A stretch of 64,000 bases of DNA from Nageia nagi (lineage: Eukaryota > Pinophyta), in assembly GCA_050084985.1 (NCBI GenBank), contig JBITNC010000001.1:28396001-28460000 (forward strand). Direction: 5' to 3'. The position numbers and the translations under genes were made by a program. Below the pieces are notes generated by a model, which saw only the letters and a program-made list of their open reading frames with translations, searched no databases and was not told where the DNA came from. Below, in pieces: positions 22,960-34,271 of the stretch (the first letter of the stretch is position 1; each line of letters opens with the position of its first letter).

Positions 22960-23945
22960 AGCATATGCAACCTATCCAACCTTACTAATCACCTTGTAAG
23001 GCCCATAGAACTTGGGTTTTAGCTTCTCTACTCCACTCTTCTTCAATGTGGACTATTTGTAGGGATACAACCTAACATAAACCAAGTCACCCACCTCAAA
23101 TGAGCGCTCACTACATTTTTGATCTGCATACTTCTTCTGCTAATTTTATGCCATAAGAATATTATCCTTCAAAGCATTAATAATAGCTTGATTTTCTATT
23201 GTAAAGTCTCTAGCTTTTTGGACCTTTGAATCACCAAAAATCAAATTTGAAATGTGTGGTGCATCATAACCATAAAGTGCCTTGAATGGAGACATTTTAT
23301 GGATATATGATAAGTAGAATTGTAGTAGTATTCACCAAGGTGCAGCCATTTAACCCATACACTTTGTTGAGTTGAAACATAATTTCTCAAATACCCTTCA
23401 AGCCATTTGTTAACAATTTTAGTTTGCCCATCAGTTTGGGGATAGTAGCCAGTACTAGGAGTCAATTTAGTACCACATACCTTAAACAATTCTTGCTAAA
23501 ACATGCTCAAAAATCTTTTGTCCCTATCACTCATAATGGATCTAGGTAAACCATGCAATTTAAAAACTTCTTTAAAAAATAAATTAGCAACTTGTATGGC
23601 TGTATAAGTTGCTAAAATGGCATAGAAATGAGCAAATTTTGTCAATCTATCAACAACAATGAATATGCAATCCTTCATGTATACCTTGGGCAAACCAATA
23701 ATGAAATCCATGGAGATACTTTCCTATTTTTGATTGGGAATAGGAAGTGGCTGAAGTAAACCAGATGAAAATTCATGTTCTCCCTTATTTTCTTGGCAAA
23801 TAACACATTCTTGAACATGCAAGAAAACATCTCTTTTCAAACCCTTCCAATAGAATCTTTCTCTAACCTATTTGTAAGTCTTATAGAAACCTGGATGGCC
23901 TACAAGTGGAGCATCATGCATGGATATCATTAAAATTTGTTTCAA
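22960..23945 (-). pseudogene. Integrase remnant of the chromovirus
   Basis: Integrase inserts the cDNA. Visible in order are the HHCC zinc finger (GHPGFYKTYK, then CVIC, about 23800-23945), MDFIIGLPK with the first Asp (about 23690-23711), SDRDKRF with the second Asp (about 23515-23535) and TDGQTKIVN, where the catalytic Glu is Lys (codon 23418-23420). A C-terminal VGDLVYVRL and LKPKFYGPYKVI block follows at about 22980-23090. Stops include TAG after KTYK, where relatives have Gln, and TAG at two Trp positions (near 23500 and 23728). It is dead by both stops and active-site loss. Confidence 0.88.
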
Positions 23946-24665
23946 CTTTGGTTTAGGTATTAAAAACACTCTTCCCTTGTAGAAAATTAGTCCTTCTTTA
24001 TGGCTGAACCTATCATCTTCAACTTGCCCATTTATTAGTTTAGAGCAAAAATCATTCTTCACATATTCAACCATAATTTTTACTTTCCAATCAGCAAAAA
24101 TAATGGAAAGAGAATGAAAAGTAGGGTGCCTAGAAAGTGCATCAGCTACTAAATTCTTCTTACCCTTTACAAATTCAATTTCAAAATCATATGATTGCAA
24201 CTTTGTTACCCATTTTTGTTATCTTTCATTTAGTTCAGCTTGTCCCAAGAAGTATTTCTCCACATTTGAGAGCTTTCTACTCTCATAGGCAATGGGGCAT
24301 CCTTGTTGCATAAGTACAGCTCCAACTCTAGCACTTGAAGCATCACAAGCAATAGTAAAAGCAATAGAAAAATTAGGAATAACAAGTAAAGGAGTGGAAG
24401 TCATTACATCCTTCAACTTTATAAAACTTAGAAGAGCCTTTTTGGACCATGAAAAATCCACTTTCTTAGTCAACTCAGTAAGGGGAGTAGTTAAAGATGA
24501 AAACCCCTTAATGAACCTCCTATAGTAACTGCATAATCCCATAAAACCTCTCAATTCTGTTAGGTTGGATGGTATAGGCCATCTTTGTACAGCTAAAACT
24601 TTAGCTTGATCAACTTTCACCCCATCTTTGCAAATAATATGTCCCAAGTACAAAATTTCAATCAT
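23946..24665 (-). pseudogene. RNase H remnant of the chromovirus
   Basis: Open segments at 24219-24665 and 23868-24200. The first starts at the RT/RNase H junction (YLGHIICKDGVKVD, then LRGFMGLCSYYRRFIKGF) and contains ACDASSARVGAVLMQQ, the RNase H block with its first catalytic Asp, then IAYESRKLS. The second contains FVKGKKNLVADALSRH, the conserved end of the gypsy RNase H. A stop near 24217 separates them (NER-stop, where relatives have a short Gln- or Tyr-containing linker). Confidence 0.87.
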
Positions 24666-25540
24666 AGCAAATTCACACTTAGATTCTTTTGCATAAAACT
24701 CTTGCTATCCTAAAATGCTCAAAACTAAATCTAAATGTTGTAAATGATCATCCCAATTTTTGCTATATACCAAAATATCATCAAAAAATACTAAGACAAA
24801 GTGCCTCAAATGCTGACTGAAAATTTGATTCATGACTGATTAAAAAGTGGCAAGTGCATTAGTCAATCCAAAAGGCATAACCATAAACTCATAGTGTCCA
24901 CAGTGGCATCTAAATGCTATTTTATACACATCCTCATCCTTCATATGAATTTGATGATATCCTGATCTAAGATCAATTTTTGAAAAATACTTAGCCCCAT
25001 GTAACTCATCTATCAATTCATCAACTCTAGGAATAGGATATCTATTTTTACGGTTTTTTTATTCAATGCCCTATAATCAATGCACATTCTCATAGTTCCA
25101 TCCTTCTTTTTCACTAAAACAACAAGTGAGGCAAAAGGACTACAACTAGGTCTAATGTGTCCACTCTCAAGCAATTCAGCAATTGTTTTCTCAATCTCAT
25201 CTTTAAAAACCTTTGGATGCCTATAAGGTTTTATTATAATAGGTTTACTATTTGCTTTATTATAATAGGTTTACTATTTGCTTCCAATTCAATAACATGC
25301 TGAAAACCTCTACTAGGTGGCAAACCTTTAGGTAGGTTAGAAAATACCTTAAGATGTTTTTGTAGCAAACCTTGAATTTGAGGATGATAGGTGGTTGATT
25401 TTTTCCCTTCTATACTAAAAATTACAGCTGCCCATTCAATGTCTCTATGCCTCATCATTCTCTCCATTCTTTTGCAAGAGACATCCAAAATTTTGCAAGA
25501 ATCTTTTGGCTCATTTTCCTTTATTCCTTGCAACACCACA
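24666..25540 (-). pseudogene. Reverse transcriptase remnant of the chromovirus
   Basis: [20 protein letters not shown] (about 25260-25330) is the conserved entry to gypsy RT. The catalytic block reads FVLVFFDDILVYSKNW (about 24755-24805), with the Asp pair intact. YAKESKCEF follows at about 24675-24705. Near 25230-25275 a segment of about 25 bp (AGGTTTACTATTTGCTT and flanks) is directly duplicated, which disrupts the frame. Further stops are present between 24820 and 25230. Confidence 0.87.
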
Positions 25541-25692
25541 TCTTTCCCTTCAAGTACAAATTTTAGTTCTAATTTTGATAATTAGTAACATAATCACCAA
25601 GTGAATATAACCATTGCACACCCGAAACCATATGTGGAATGCCTCCTAAGGGAAAAACAAAGAATTGCTCATCTACTTCCATGTTGCCAAAA

Positions 25693-26019
25693 TTAATTTT
25701 TATGTTTCTTACCACTATTGCCAATAGCAACACTAAAACTAGGAATGGTAGCTATAGGAAGATTCTTTCTAGTGGCAAACTTCTCATCAACAAAATTGTA
25801 AGTAGCACCACCATCTATTAAAATAATAACCTTCTCATCAAAAGATCTACCTAGTACTTTAATAGTGTGAAACTGATTCAACCCACTCAAAGTGGCTAGG
25901 GAACCTTCAGGAACTTCCTCATACTCCCTTTGTGCTTCCTCTTCCAAAGGTGTCTCATCTACCTCATAAAAACAAGAATTATTAGAATCAAAATCAGAAT
26001 GTAATTCAATGATTTTCAT
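25693..26019 (-). pseudogene. Aspartic protease of the chromovirus
   Basis: A 108-codon open stretch containing VIILIDGGATYNFVDE (about 25785-25835). This is the retropepsin block; Asp-Gly-Gly instead of Asp-Ser-Gly is common in plant chromoviruses and is not counted as a lesion. The segment upstream is acidic (ELHSDFDSNN) and links to the gag zinc knuckle just before it. Confidence 0.83.
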
Positions 26020-27288
26020 ACCTCCTCTACATTTATGATCTCTTTGCCAAGGAGACTTGCAAATGAAACACTTGTTTTGTTTTCTTAGCTCATCTTTCTT
26101 TTCTTATGTCAAGCATGGTCCATTTGGGGGCTTATTAGATGGCTAAAAACCAGATTTGAAACCCTCTCTATGCATGGGATTCTTGCAATAAAAATTCCTT
26201 TCATTTCCACCTTGCTGCATGAGATTTCTTGATTGTCCATATTGCTATCTAAAACCCATTTTCTTAGCTGCAAAATGTGGTCTAATAGATGTGTTATGTG
26301 CAACATATTTCTACCTAGGAGGTAAAATAGATTCCAAGTTCAAAGCCCTCTTAATGGCATCATCAAGAGTAACTAGCTCAAAAGCCTTAACTAGCCCTTT
26401 CAAAGGTTCTAATAAACCATCCATAAAAAGAAAAATTACCCTCTTGGGTGATATGTTTTGTACCTAAATTGAAAGTTGCTCAAACTCCTCCACATAGGCA
26501 TGAATGGATGAAGTGTGCTTCAAAGTGGCAAGCTCCTTAAAATACTCTTCCACATTCCTTCTTTCAAACCTATTCAAAACCCTAACACAAAACTCATCAA
26601 ATGTATCAATATCATTGTGCCCTTGGGTTACTAACCCATGATGCCACCATGAGTAAGCACTACCCTCAAGGTGAAGTGTAGCAATCTAAACTGCATTAGC
26701 TTTAGAAATAGGCTCCAAGGTAAAATAATTTTGTAATTTTTGAAGCCATGCCCTAGCTGTGAGACCATATTGACCATTAAATGAGGGTATGATCACCTTT
26801 TGATGCAATAAGGGTTTCTTTTTCTCTTTTTTAGCCTTAACAATAGATTTACCCATAATCTTCAAATATTTATCAAAAGAAACTACTACCCTAAAACCTT
26901 CAAATTTATTACTATAAGCAGCAAACCATTCATCTAATTCATCAGTTACCTCATCTTCCTCTGGTGAAGGTGGTGGAGCAAAAAACATAGGCTTGGATGG
27001 CCTAGGTAAGGGAGTATGTGAATTAGATGATGACTCATACCCATTGTTGTTTTTCCCCCTTTCTCCTTCCCTCCTTGTGCCATTTGGCTTGCCCAAATCT
27101 ACCCTTAATTCTTGTTGATTTGTCTCTTGTAAGGACACCATTCTTTGCAGCATGTTAAGTAGGGCATCAAACTTTTGCTCAGTCCTATCAATTGGACTTT
27201 GGGGCTCCTCATCATCTACCCCATTTGCCATTTCTAAAGCAAGTTTATTTTTCCTAGTAAAATACTGATGAATAGGGGGATGATACAT
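26020..27288 (-). pseudogene. Gag of the chromovirus
   Basis: The likely start is the ATG at 27288 (MYHPPIHQYFTRKN). A 200-codon open segment (27288-26686) holds a coiled N-terminal part (LNMLQRMVSLQETNQQEL), a Pro-rich linker and the gag core start (PSFNGQYGLTARAWLQKLQNYF). The rest is broken; its end is the zinc knuckle CFICKSPWQRDHKC (about 26030-26090), the shortened C-x2-C-x-H-x-C style of chromoviruses. A leader of about 600 bp separates it from the primer-binding site. Confidence 0.85.
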
Positions 27289-27897
27289 AAAACCCTATCA
27301 AACCTTCAAAAGAATGGAATTTTGAAATACTGAAAAATTCTTACCACCAAATTTTTTTTGAAGCCACAAATCTTCAATTTGGCCAAAAGGGTATCCAAAT
27401 TTGCAATTTTTATTTTATAATACACATCCCTAAAAATCTGTGAATCCCCTAAATATCTGCAATTTTCACCAGGGCATAAATTTTCACCATAGAAAAGCAC
27501 TTTTTAACATGAATATGAAATACCCACAAAATTTTTTTGAAATCCCTAATTTTTTTAAAAACCCTAATTCAAAGAAAACACAAAACTCTAATTCTACCTT
27601 GAATTCTCAAGCAAATTTTTTTTTTACTGGCTAGAATAATAGATCAAGACTTTTTGAGCTTGAAAATAGCTTTCAATCCTGCAAATGTTTTTTCTCCCAA
27701 ACCTAGATGACTTAGTCTAGGAATGTAGATTTCTTAAAAAAAATGCCTTTTTTACTCTGAAAATTACTTTTAAAATGCATATCACCCAAATTTCTTCAAT
27801 ACCTAGATGCTAGAAACTGAAGATCTAATATTTGCAAAAAATCTAACTCTAAATCTTTGAAAAATGTTAGATCTAACCATAGGCTAGCAAGATCCAA

Positions 27898-27909
27898 GCT
27901 CTGATACCA
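27898..27909 (-). other. Primer-binding site of the chromovirus
   Basis: The minus strand reads TGGTATCAGAGC two bases after the 5' LTR, again complementary to initiator tRNA-Met. Confidence 0.92.
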
Positions 27910-27911
27910 CT

Positions 27912-28574
27912 TGTGATGTTCCTTTTATTTTTTTATTTCTTTATTTCTAGCTAACCCTCAGTATAAAAATGCATAAATAAATTACAGCAATAAAATAACT
28001 CAAAAATTGCTCATAAAATAACACTAGTATGAGGAGAAATCAGCCAGTATTATATATTAAATATTTCCAAACCAATACAAAGTTGGAATGGATAAATGGA
28101 ATCCTCATGAAACTAAAAATGTAGATACAAATTTCCAAATTGAGTGAATCCCTCCATAAAAGAAATGCCATGAATCACTCACAGATGCCTCTTTTTGTAT
28201 TCTTGATATTTTTGGGCAATAACACCTTCAATGATATTGCCAAGTGCCCAACCATGCACCTCCAATGCACTATAGGAATGAGCAAGACCTGCAATCTAAA
28301 CTCATGGAAACTCTAGGGTTTCAATATTCAATTCTCATATCACATAACATGCTCCAAATGAGATGCTCACTTCCTTTTATAGAATGAGGTTCTAATTTGG
28401 AGTTGACATCTCCTAACCCTAAAATCATTTAAAGTACCTTATTACAAAATATAAAAGTACAAAACATAAATAAACATAACTTAAGTTATGTCTCCTAATC
28501 ACATGAACCCCTTTTCCACTTTTATAATTAAGTGTAGGAGACATTTACAAAATATTTATTTTTGGAACATTACA
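27912..28574 (-). repeat. 5' LTR of the chromovirus (663 bp)
   Basis: Direct repeat of 21997-22654 with TG/CA ends and GAATA outside. Confidence 0.94.
28373..28381 (-). promoter_or_regulatory. Probable TATA box in the chromovirus 5' LTR
   Basis: TATAAAAGG on the minus strand in the middle of the LTR. The same motif is kept in the other LTR at 22458-22466. It is the best candidate for the core promoter. Confidence 0.6.
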
Positions 28575-28579
28575 GAATA

Positions 28580-29884
28580 CCATTTAGTTGCACAAAGAGA
28601 ATTATGTATGAAAGTGTTACACTTATTATAAAGAGTGGATTATTGTAGGGAAAAGATAAATTTATTTGACTAATTCTAGGTGAGATCAAGTCAGAGTCAC
28701 ATTGGTCATGCTAGGGTTGAGTAGCCTAGAACTATTTGAGGTGTTATTTACTTGAAGATGACAACATCAAGAACCAAGTAAAAAAATAAACATCAACAAT
28801 GGACTTGTTATCACTATATCTATAGAGAGGAGCTCATGTGCATTATTGATTATGAGAGAAGCTTCCTAGACATGTCATAGTAGCAAGAGAACAACGATAG
28901 TTGAAGTTGTAGAGGAAAAATCATGGGAAGATTGTAATGCAAGGAGTATCATATAGTGAATAAAATAGTATGTGAGTAGCAATGATCAAGAGAAGGTGTT
29001 TAACCTCAAATCTATATAAGGTCAGGGAGATGCCTCAAGGAGAAGATCTCAAAGAAATAGAATAATATTGATCATTGAGAGTCAATGAAATAATGAGAGT
29101 CCACACAGTGTGAGGCATATTATAATAGAGGATATCATCACAAAGAAGGTACAATGGGACTATTACTACAATCATGAGGGAATATTGAATGAGATCTAAA
29201 CAACTATGAAGAGATAACCACAAGGAATCAAGATATCATTGTAGGTACAAGTAGATCTACAAAGAGATATGTTGTCATAGTGATAAAATTTATGTGAGGG
29301 TTGAAATCTTGCAAATTAAGATTAATGAAGATTTGAATTGGAAGAGCCTTTGTTGAAATAAGGTTTTGAGGAAACCCTAGGCTTAAGAAAAATATTAAAC
29401 CTATGATCTTAAAGATAAACCATAAAAAGCAATCTGCCAATAAAACCCTAGTGTTAAAATATCATGAGATACCAATGTAAGGAGATGATCCACCACAACA
29501 AACATACTAAATAATAGATTAAGGTCATATATGTGACTATAATGCAAGCAAATACTCAAGAATATCTTTACAAAACTCAACTTGATCTAGTACCATGAAA
29601 GGAGAGAGGAAAAATGAAGTTCCTCACCTAGGATGCAAGAGCCAAAAGAATATCACAAGAGCATAAAAGATTACTCATAAAAAATAAAATGATGGATGAA
29701 TTATATATAAGATACAACTTGCTTAAATAGCAAGTTAAATGAACATTAGCCACATGATCAAAATAATGTTGACTATCAGATTAAAACAACTCGATAAGTA
29801 TGAAAACTAAGCACACCTGTTAGTGAACTTAAGATAATGTCAACCTAGATACCTAGCTAGGTAATAAAGCAAATCATACTCTAA
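28580..29884. other. Unassigned DNA between the chromovirus and the telomere-like block
   Basis: No protein or RNA gene is recognisable. It is purine-rich on the plus strand (many GAGA and AAGA tracts) and seems to be old sequence into which the chromovirus inserted; its left continuation is 21942-21991. Confidence 0.4.
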
Positions 29885-30371
29885 CAATAATCCTTAATCC
29901 TTAAACACTTAAAACTTAATTATAAAACCTAAAATCTAACCCATATACCTTAACCCTTGAATTGTAACCATAATCCCAAATCTTAACCCTTTACACAAAC
30001 CCCTAAACCCTAACACATATAAAATTAAAATTAAAATTATAATACATAAAATTTAAATATTATAAAAAATTATATTATTTTAAAATTAAAAATTTATTAA
30101 ATTATAAAAAAATTATATATTATTCTAAAATTAAAATTTTATATTATTTGAAAAATTATAACCCTAAAATTTATAATCATAATCCTAAAATTTCTTACCA
30201 TAACTGTAAACATAACCATAACCCTAAACATAACCCAAACCATAACCATTAAACCCTAACCCTAACCTAACCTTAACCATAACCCTTAGCCCTTAAAAGT
30301 TAACCCTAAACCCTAACCCCTAACCTTAACCCAAACTGCAATCCTTAACCCTTAATGCGTACCCCTAACCC
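29885..30371. repeat. Degenerate telomere-like array, C-rich strand on plus (part 1)
   Basis: Imperfect CCCTAAA, CCCTAA and CCCTTAA units mixed with an AT-rich insert (AAATTAAAATTATAA type, about 30015-30170). This is interstitial plant telomere-type repeat, not a chromosome end. The array is cut by copia element A and resumes at 38167. Confidence 0.9.
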
Positions 30372-30874
30372 TATTGGAATGTATAATGCATTATTGTAAA
30401 GGTTATGTAATAATATTCTATGTAAGTTCACTAATACTTAAGGGTATAATTTCATACCTTAAGTATTTGAATCAATATGATAATGTAACTTGTCCTACAC
30501 TCCATGTCATGAGCATGCCCCTTGGGTAAAAGGATGTGCATGTCATGCTTTTGTACATTGGATAAAAAGGTGATCCAAAGAGGTATTTTGGCCTATAAAT
30601 AGAAGGCTCCCTCTTTGTGATCATACACACCAATTTGTTGGAGTAAATTTATGCTATAATAAAGTGTTTAGGAGAAAAGAGTAGAAGGATTGTAAGAGTT
30701 CATATTGGTGAATGAAGTGAGATCTAGTTAGTGGATGTACTCCTAGTTGGAGGAACCACTTACATCTTATGTTATCTTTGTGAGATTGCTTTGTGAGTTT
30801 GTTAGATGTGTATTGTGAGATTTCATGTGATCTTGGAAGTTTAGAGTTGTTCATGTTATAGTTTAATTCTCTCA
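30372..30874 (+). repeat. 5' LTR of copia element A (503 bp)
   Basis: Direct repeat of 37678-38166, ending CTCTCA. The first bases are TATTGG where the 3' LTR has TGTTGG. Confidence 0.93.
30594..30602 (+). promoter_or_regulatory. TATA box in the 5' LTR of copia element A
   Basis: TATAAATAG, well placed for transcription to start in the LTR. In the 3' LTR the same site has decayed to CTAAAAATAG (about 37895). Confidence 0.65.
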
Positions 30875-30876
30875 TT

Positions 30877-30888
30877 TGGTATCAGAGC
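30877..30888 (+). other. Primer-binding site of copia element A
   Basis: TGGTATCAGAGC two bases after the LTR; the following TTGGTGTGAAAGC is shared with copia element B. Confidence 0.92.
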
Positions 30889-33800
30889 TTGGTGTGAAAG
30901 CTCTTCTTCTTGGTGTGGAAGCTACATGTCGGTAATCCTTATTCATTCCTCATCTTACACCCCATTGGTGAGGTAAAAATAAGAGAAGGTATAAATTTCC
31001 TACTCCTTTGGTTATCTTATGGATTATTGCATTATATGCTAACATATTTTATGAGATATGTGAGCTTATTTTTTTGCAAAATATGATCAAAATGGCAATG
31101 CAAGCAATTTTTTTCCTATATTAACCTCTTATGTTAGTAATATTTTTTTTTTTACAAAATGCTTAATACATGATATACCTCTTAAGAGGATAGTATGTAA
31201 TGCAATTATTTTTACTAACCTTTTTTTTGTTAGTATAATTGATTAATACATTTTTTTTCTTAAACAATTGATAATAATCCCTATTTAAAGGGTTTAATAT
31301 ACAATGCTTTTTACCAATTTTTTTATCTAGTTATATATAAAAAGGCTATATTGTATATCAATTATTTGTTATATTCTTTTGAAATATAATCAATATTGTA
31401 TATCAATAATGCTATGTTTAAAATAGAAATTCTATTTATTACATCTTTGGTATCAAAAAGGGGTGAAAGGCAAATTTCTTGTCTTTTTTTTTTGGGAAGC
31501 ATTTTTTATATAAACTTTGACTTTGATTTTTTTAAAATAAAAAAATCATTTATTTACAAATAGTTTAAATCAATTTTTGTCCAAAAAGGAAAATTCTTGC
31601 AATATTTTTGAAGGGGAAGGTTGACTATGCATAATGGCAACCTCACCTTTGTGGTGGCACATTTGCTCACCTCCCCTCTTCTCCTTATCATTTTTACATT
31701 TGCTCAATCCCCTGGTGGAGCTCTAAGTGATGTAGATATTATGTGCAATCTTTTCTCTCCTCTTCATATGATTAAGCTTCCTATCAAATGCATGCTTGAA
31801 GGATGGAAATGTGAAATTATTTGTTTGTCTCCTTTGCACCAACTATCCTTGTGCAATGTCTCCTTGCTGTAAAACATGAACCAACACTATTCCATCATGC
31901 ACATCCTACTATTTTTTTTTGCTCACAGGTATTCTCCATGGCCTCCTTGCAATGTTTATGGCCTCCTCTAACTCATTTTGGTGGATCCCATTGATGTGTA
32001 ACACCAAAATTCTTTAGCCTCCACTAGTTCTATTTGTTTAGAATTTGCAACACACTTACTTTCTCTCCTTCAATGAACTCCTTTTACATTTTTTTTGAAA
32101 TTTGGTGTAGTTGTGGTTTCTCAAACCCTTCTTGTATTGGACAAAAATTTTAGGTGGTAGGCTCTCAAATTACTCTTTTGGCATCTATCATGGCTCCTTC
32201 CCATCCTTAAGTAGCTTTGCAGCACCTCTTTTTGGGCTTGATCATGCATAGGTGCAGGCCTTTTGATGTTCTTTCTATTTCCTCCTCCTTGTTACCTCTC
32301 TTAACTATATCTACACCCCTCCTTACCATGGCCCCTCACAAACTTTGTGACCCTTACAACCATTTTTTTTGTTTGTTTGTTGCATAGTGAAAGGGTAAAT
32401 TGATCCCTTGCATGACTCCTTTCACCTCATAATCAGTATAGATCTCCACCTTCCATTGCCCTCTTTCTCCTACCCCTTTCCTAATCTTTTTTAATGGTTT
32501 ATATATCCTTTTTTATTTTTTTCTCTCATTCATGGTTTTTGGGCATTTAATTTTTTTATTCTTGCAAGTAACTTTTTTTTTGTTCACTTAATTCTCTTAG
32601 ACTTATTAATTGCCTCTATAGCATATACTCAAGTTCATTATATTAATAACTTTGAATCTCCTCCTATTAAAATAACATGAACATTAAGGAAAAATGATGA
32701 CTTGTACTCCAAGGTACTTAGAGTTTTTTTGTTTTTTTTTTGTAAATTAATTTAAATACCTTTTTTTTTGGCTTAAGAGGTACTCTCTATGGTAAAGAGG
32801 TGAACCTTTAACTTTAACATTGGGAGGAATTTTTAATACGAGGTAAAATTTGTTTACTTAACATTATATTTCAATCCTAAAATTTCAATGCCTTGATCAA
32901 AATTATTTTTAATGCTTACAAACATAAGCAATTAATTATAACTTTTGATAAATCTTAGCATTTTTAGTCAAAGTTCTAAGGTAAACTAGCATATTTTTTT
33001 TCAATGCTATAGGGACCTTTTTTTTTTAAGTAAACAAAAGGGGGGAAATCTTATGGACCTTTTTTTTAGTTAAATTCCAAGTTATGGAAATGATGCTTGT
33101 TTATATTTATTTTTGATTAACTTGTGCAAGTAATGCATATCCAACACTTAGAATTAGGTGAATGTATCTTATGTGTTTGTCTATTTTTTAAAATTTAACT
33201 TATGCAAATTGTTGTATTTACTTAAAAATATTGTATGAATGGATGAATGTCTATCACTTAATTTTTTGGATGCATCTTAAGTTTCTTTTAAATGCAACTT
33301 TGGAAATGATTGAAAGTTAGAATTGACAAATTTTGTATGCAAAGTAATAAGATAATGCATACTTAATTAAGTTAATGATGCATGTTTTTAATGTTTAGTA
33401 CTTAATTTTTTGTTAGAATGATGCATGCTTATTACTTAAGTTTTTTAATTTATAGGAATGATGCTTGCTTTCTACTTAATTTTTTAAGTTATGATATGTT
33501 GCATTTTTTAATTAATGGATCTTTTTCTTCCTTATGCAAACTATAGCATGGAATTATGCAAAATAATGAATGATGTAAAGATGTCCTTTTAGATTTGGTA
33601 AACAAAACCCATTGGAATCTTAGATTTCAAATTGAATGGATGATATTTAATTTTATGCTCTTTTACTTAATGTTTTGCATCTTATTTTATTTTATTTATG
33701 CAAAAATGCAAACATTGATATGAGCAACTCTCCAAAATGAACACATCCATACATACAATCCATAATATGACTTGTTTGGGGAGCTATGAGGTGAGGACAG

Positions 33801-34260
33801 GTAGACTAGAGCCTTTAAGTTTGATAATCCAAATGGTGAAAAGTTTGTACTTATTAATTACCTCTAAGTCCTATGTTGGTTTGGACATAACTCTATTAGG
33901 TGGATAGGCATGTGTGTAGTGATACCACATATTCGCACATCCATTCAAGGGTTATGCTAATAACCTAGGAGGAAGACTTGAAACCTAATCAAGATTAATA
34001 ATTTAGCCAATCTAATAAATTTCAAAACCTTGGAAAATAGCTAGTACTTCTCTTTGGGAGAGTATATTGCTACCCAAGGGGAAATGATTGAGGATTGGTA
34101 AGACTTGGGCTCATCTTGTGTGGGCATCTAGGTGAAGGCCTAATTTTAGATAAGAAAATAAGCCTCAATAATGTCACTCTACATCTATGGTTCTTAAGAT
34201 GAGAAATGTATTTGGGTACATGGGTTATTATTTGAATTGTAAAACATTTGCACTTATGAA
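30889..34260 (+). other. Long non-coding leader of copia element A
   Basis: About 3.4 kb with no gag. The first 150 bp and the segment about 33745-34000 match the leader of copia element B, and T-rich tracts (about 31080-31600 and 32560-33500) occur in both. The middle (about 31616-32500) is richer in C and unlike element B; it contains an 83-codon open frame (31621-31872) that I do not recognise. The middle may be foreign insert DNA, as the corresponding part of element B is. Confidence 0.7.
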
Positions 34261-34271
34261 TCAAATCAAGC

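Larger units (their letters stand above)
21997..28574 (-). mobile_element. Chromovirus (Ty3/gypsy with chromodomain), complete but broken
   Basis: Two LTRs of 658 and 663 bp enclose gag, protease, RT, RNase H, integrase and a chromodomain, all on the minus strand. Ends are TGTAATGTTCC and GGAACATCACA in element sense, forming a short inverted match. The target duplication GAATA is perfect (21992-21996 and 28575-28579). The RT-before-integrase order and the chromodomain at the C-terminus define a chromovirus. The first 200 bp of the LTRs differ at about 13 sites by eye, so it is older than the neighbouring copia. Pol has at least nine stops, most at codons where relatives have Gln or Trp. Confidence 0.95.

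Noticed and set aside
25800-25835. Asp-Gly-Gly in the chromovirus protease as a lesion
   Set aside because: Asp-Gly-Gly in place of Asp-Ser-Gly is frequent in plant chromoviruses, so it was not counted as damage.
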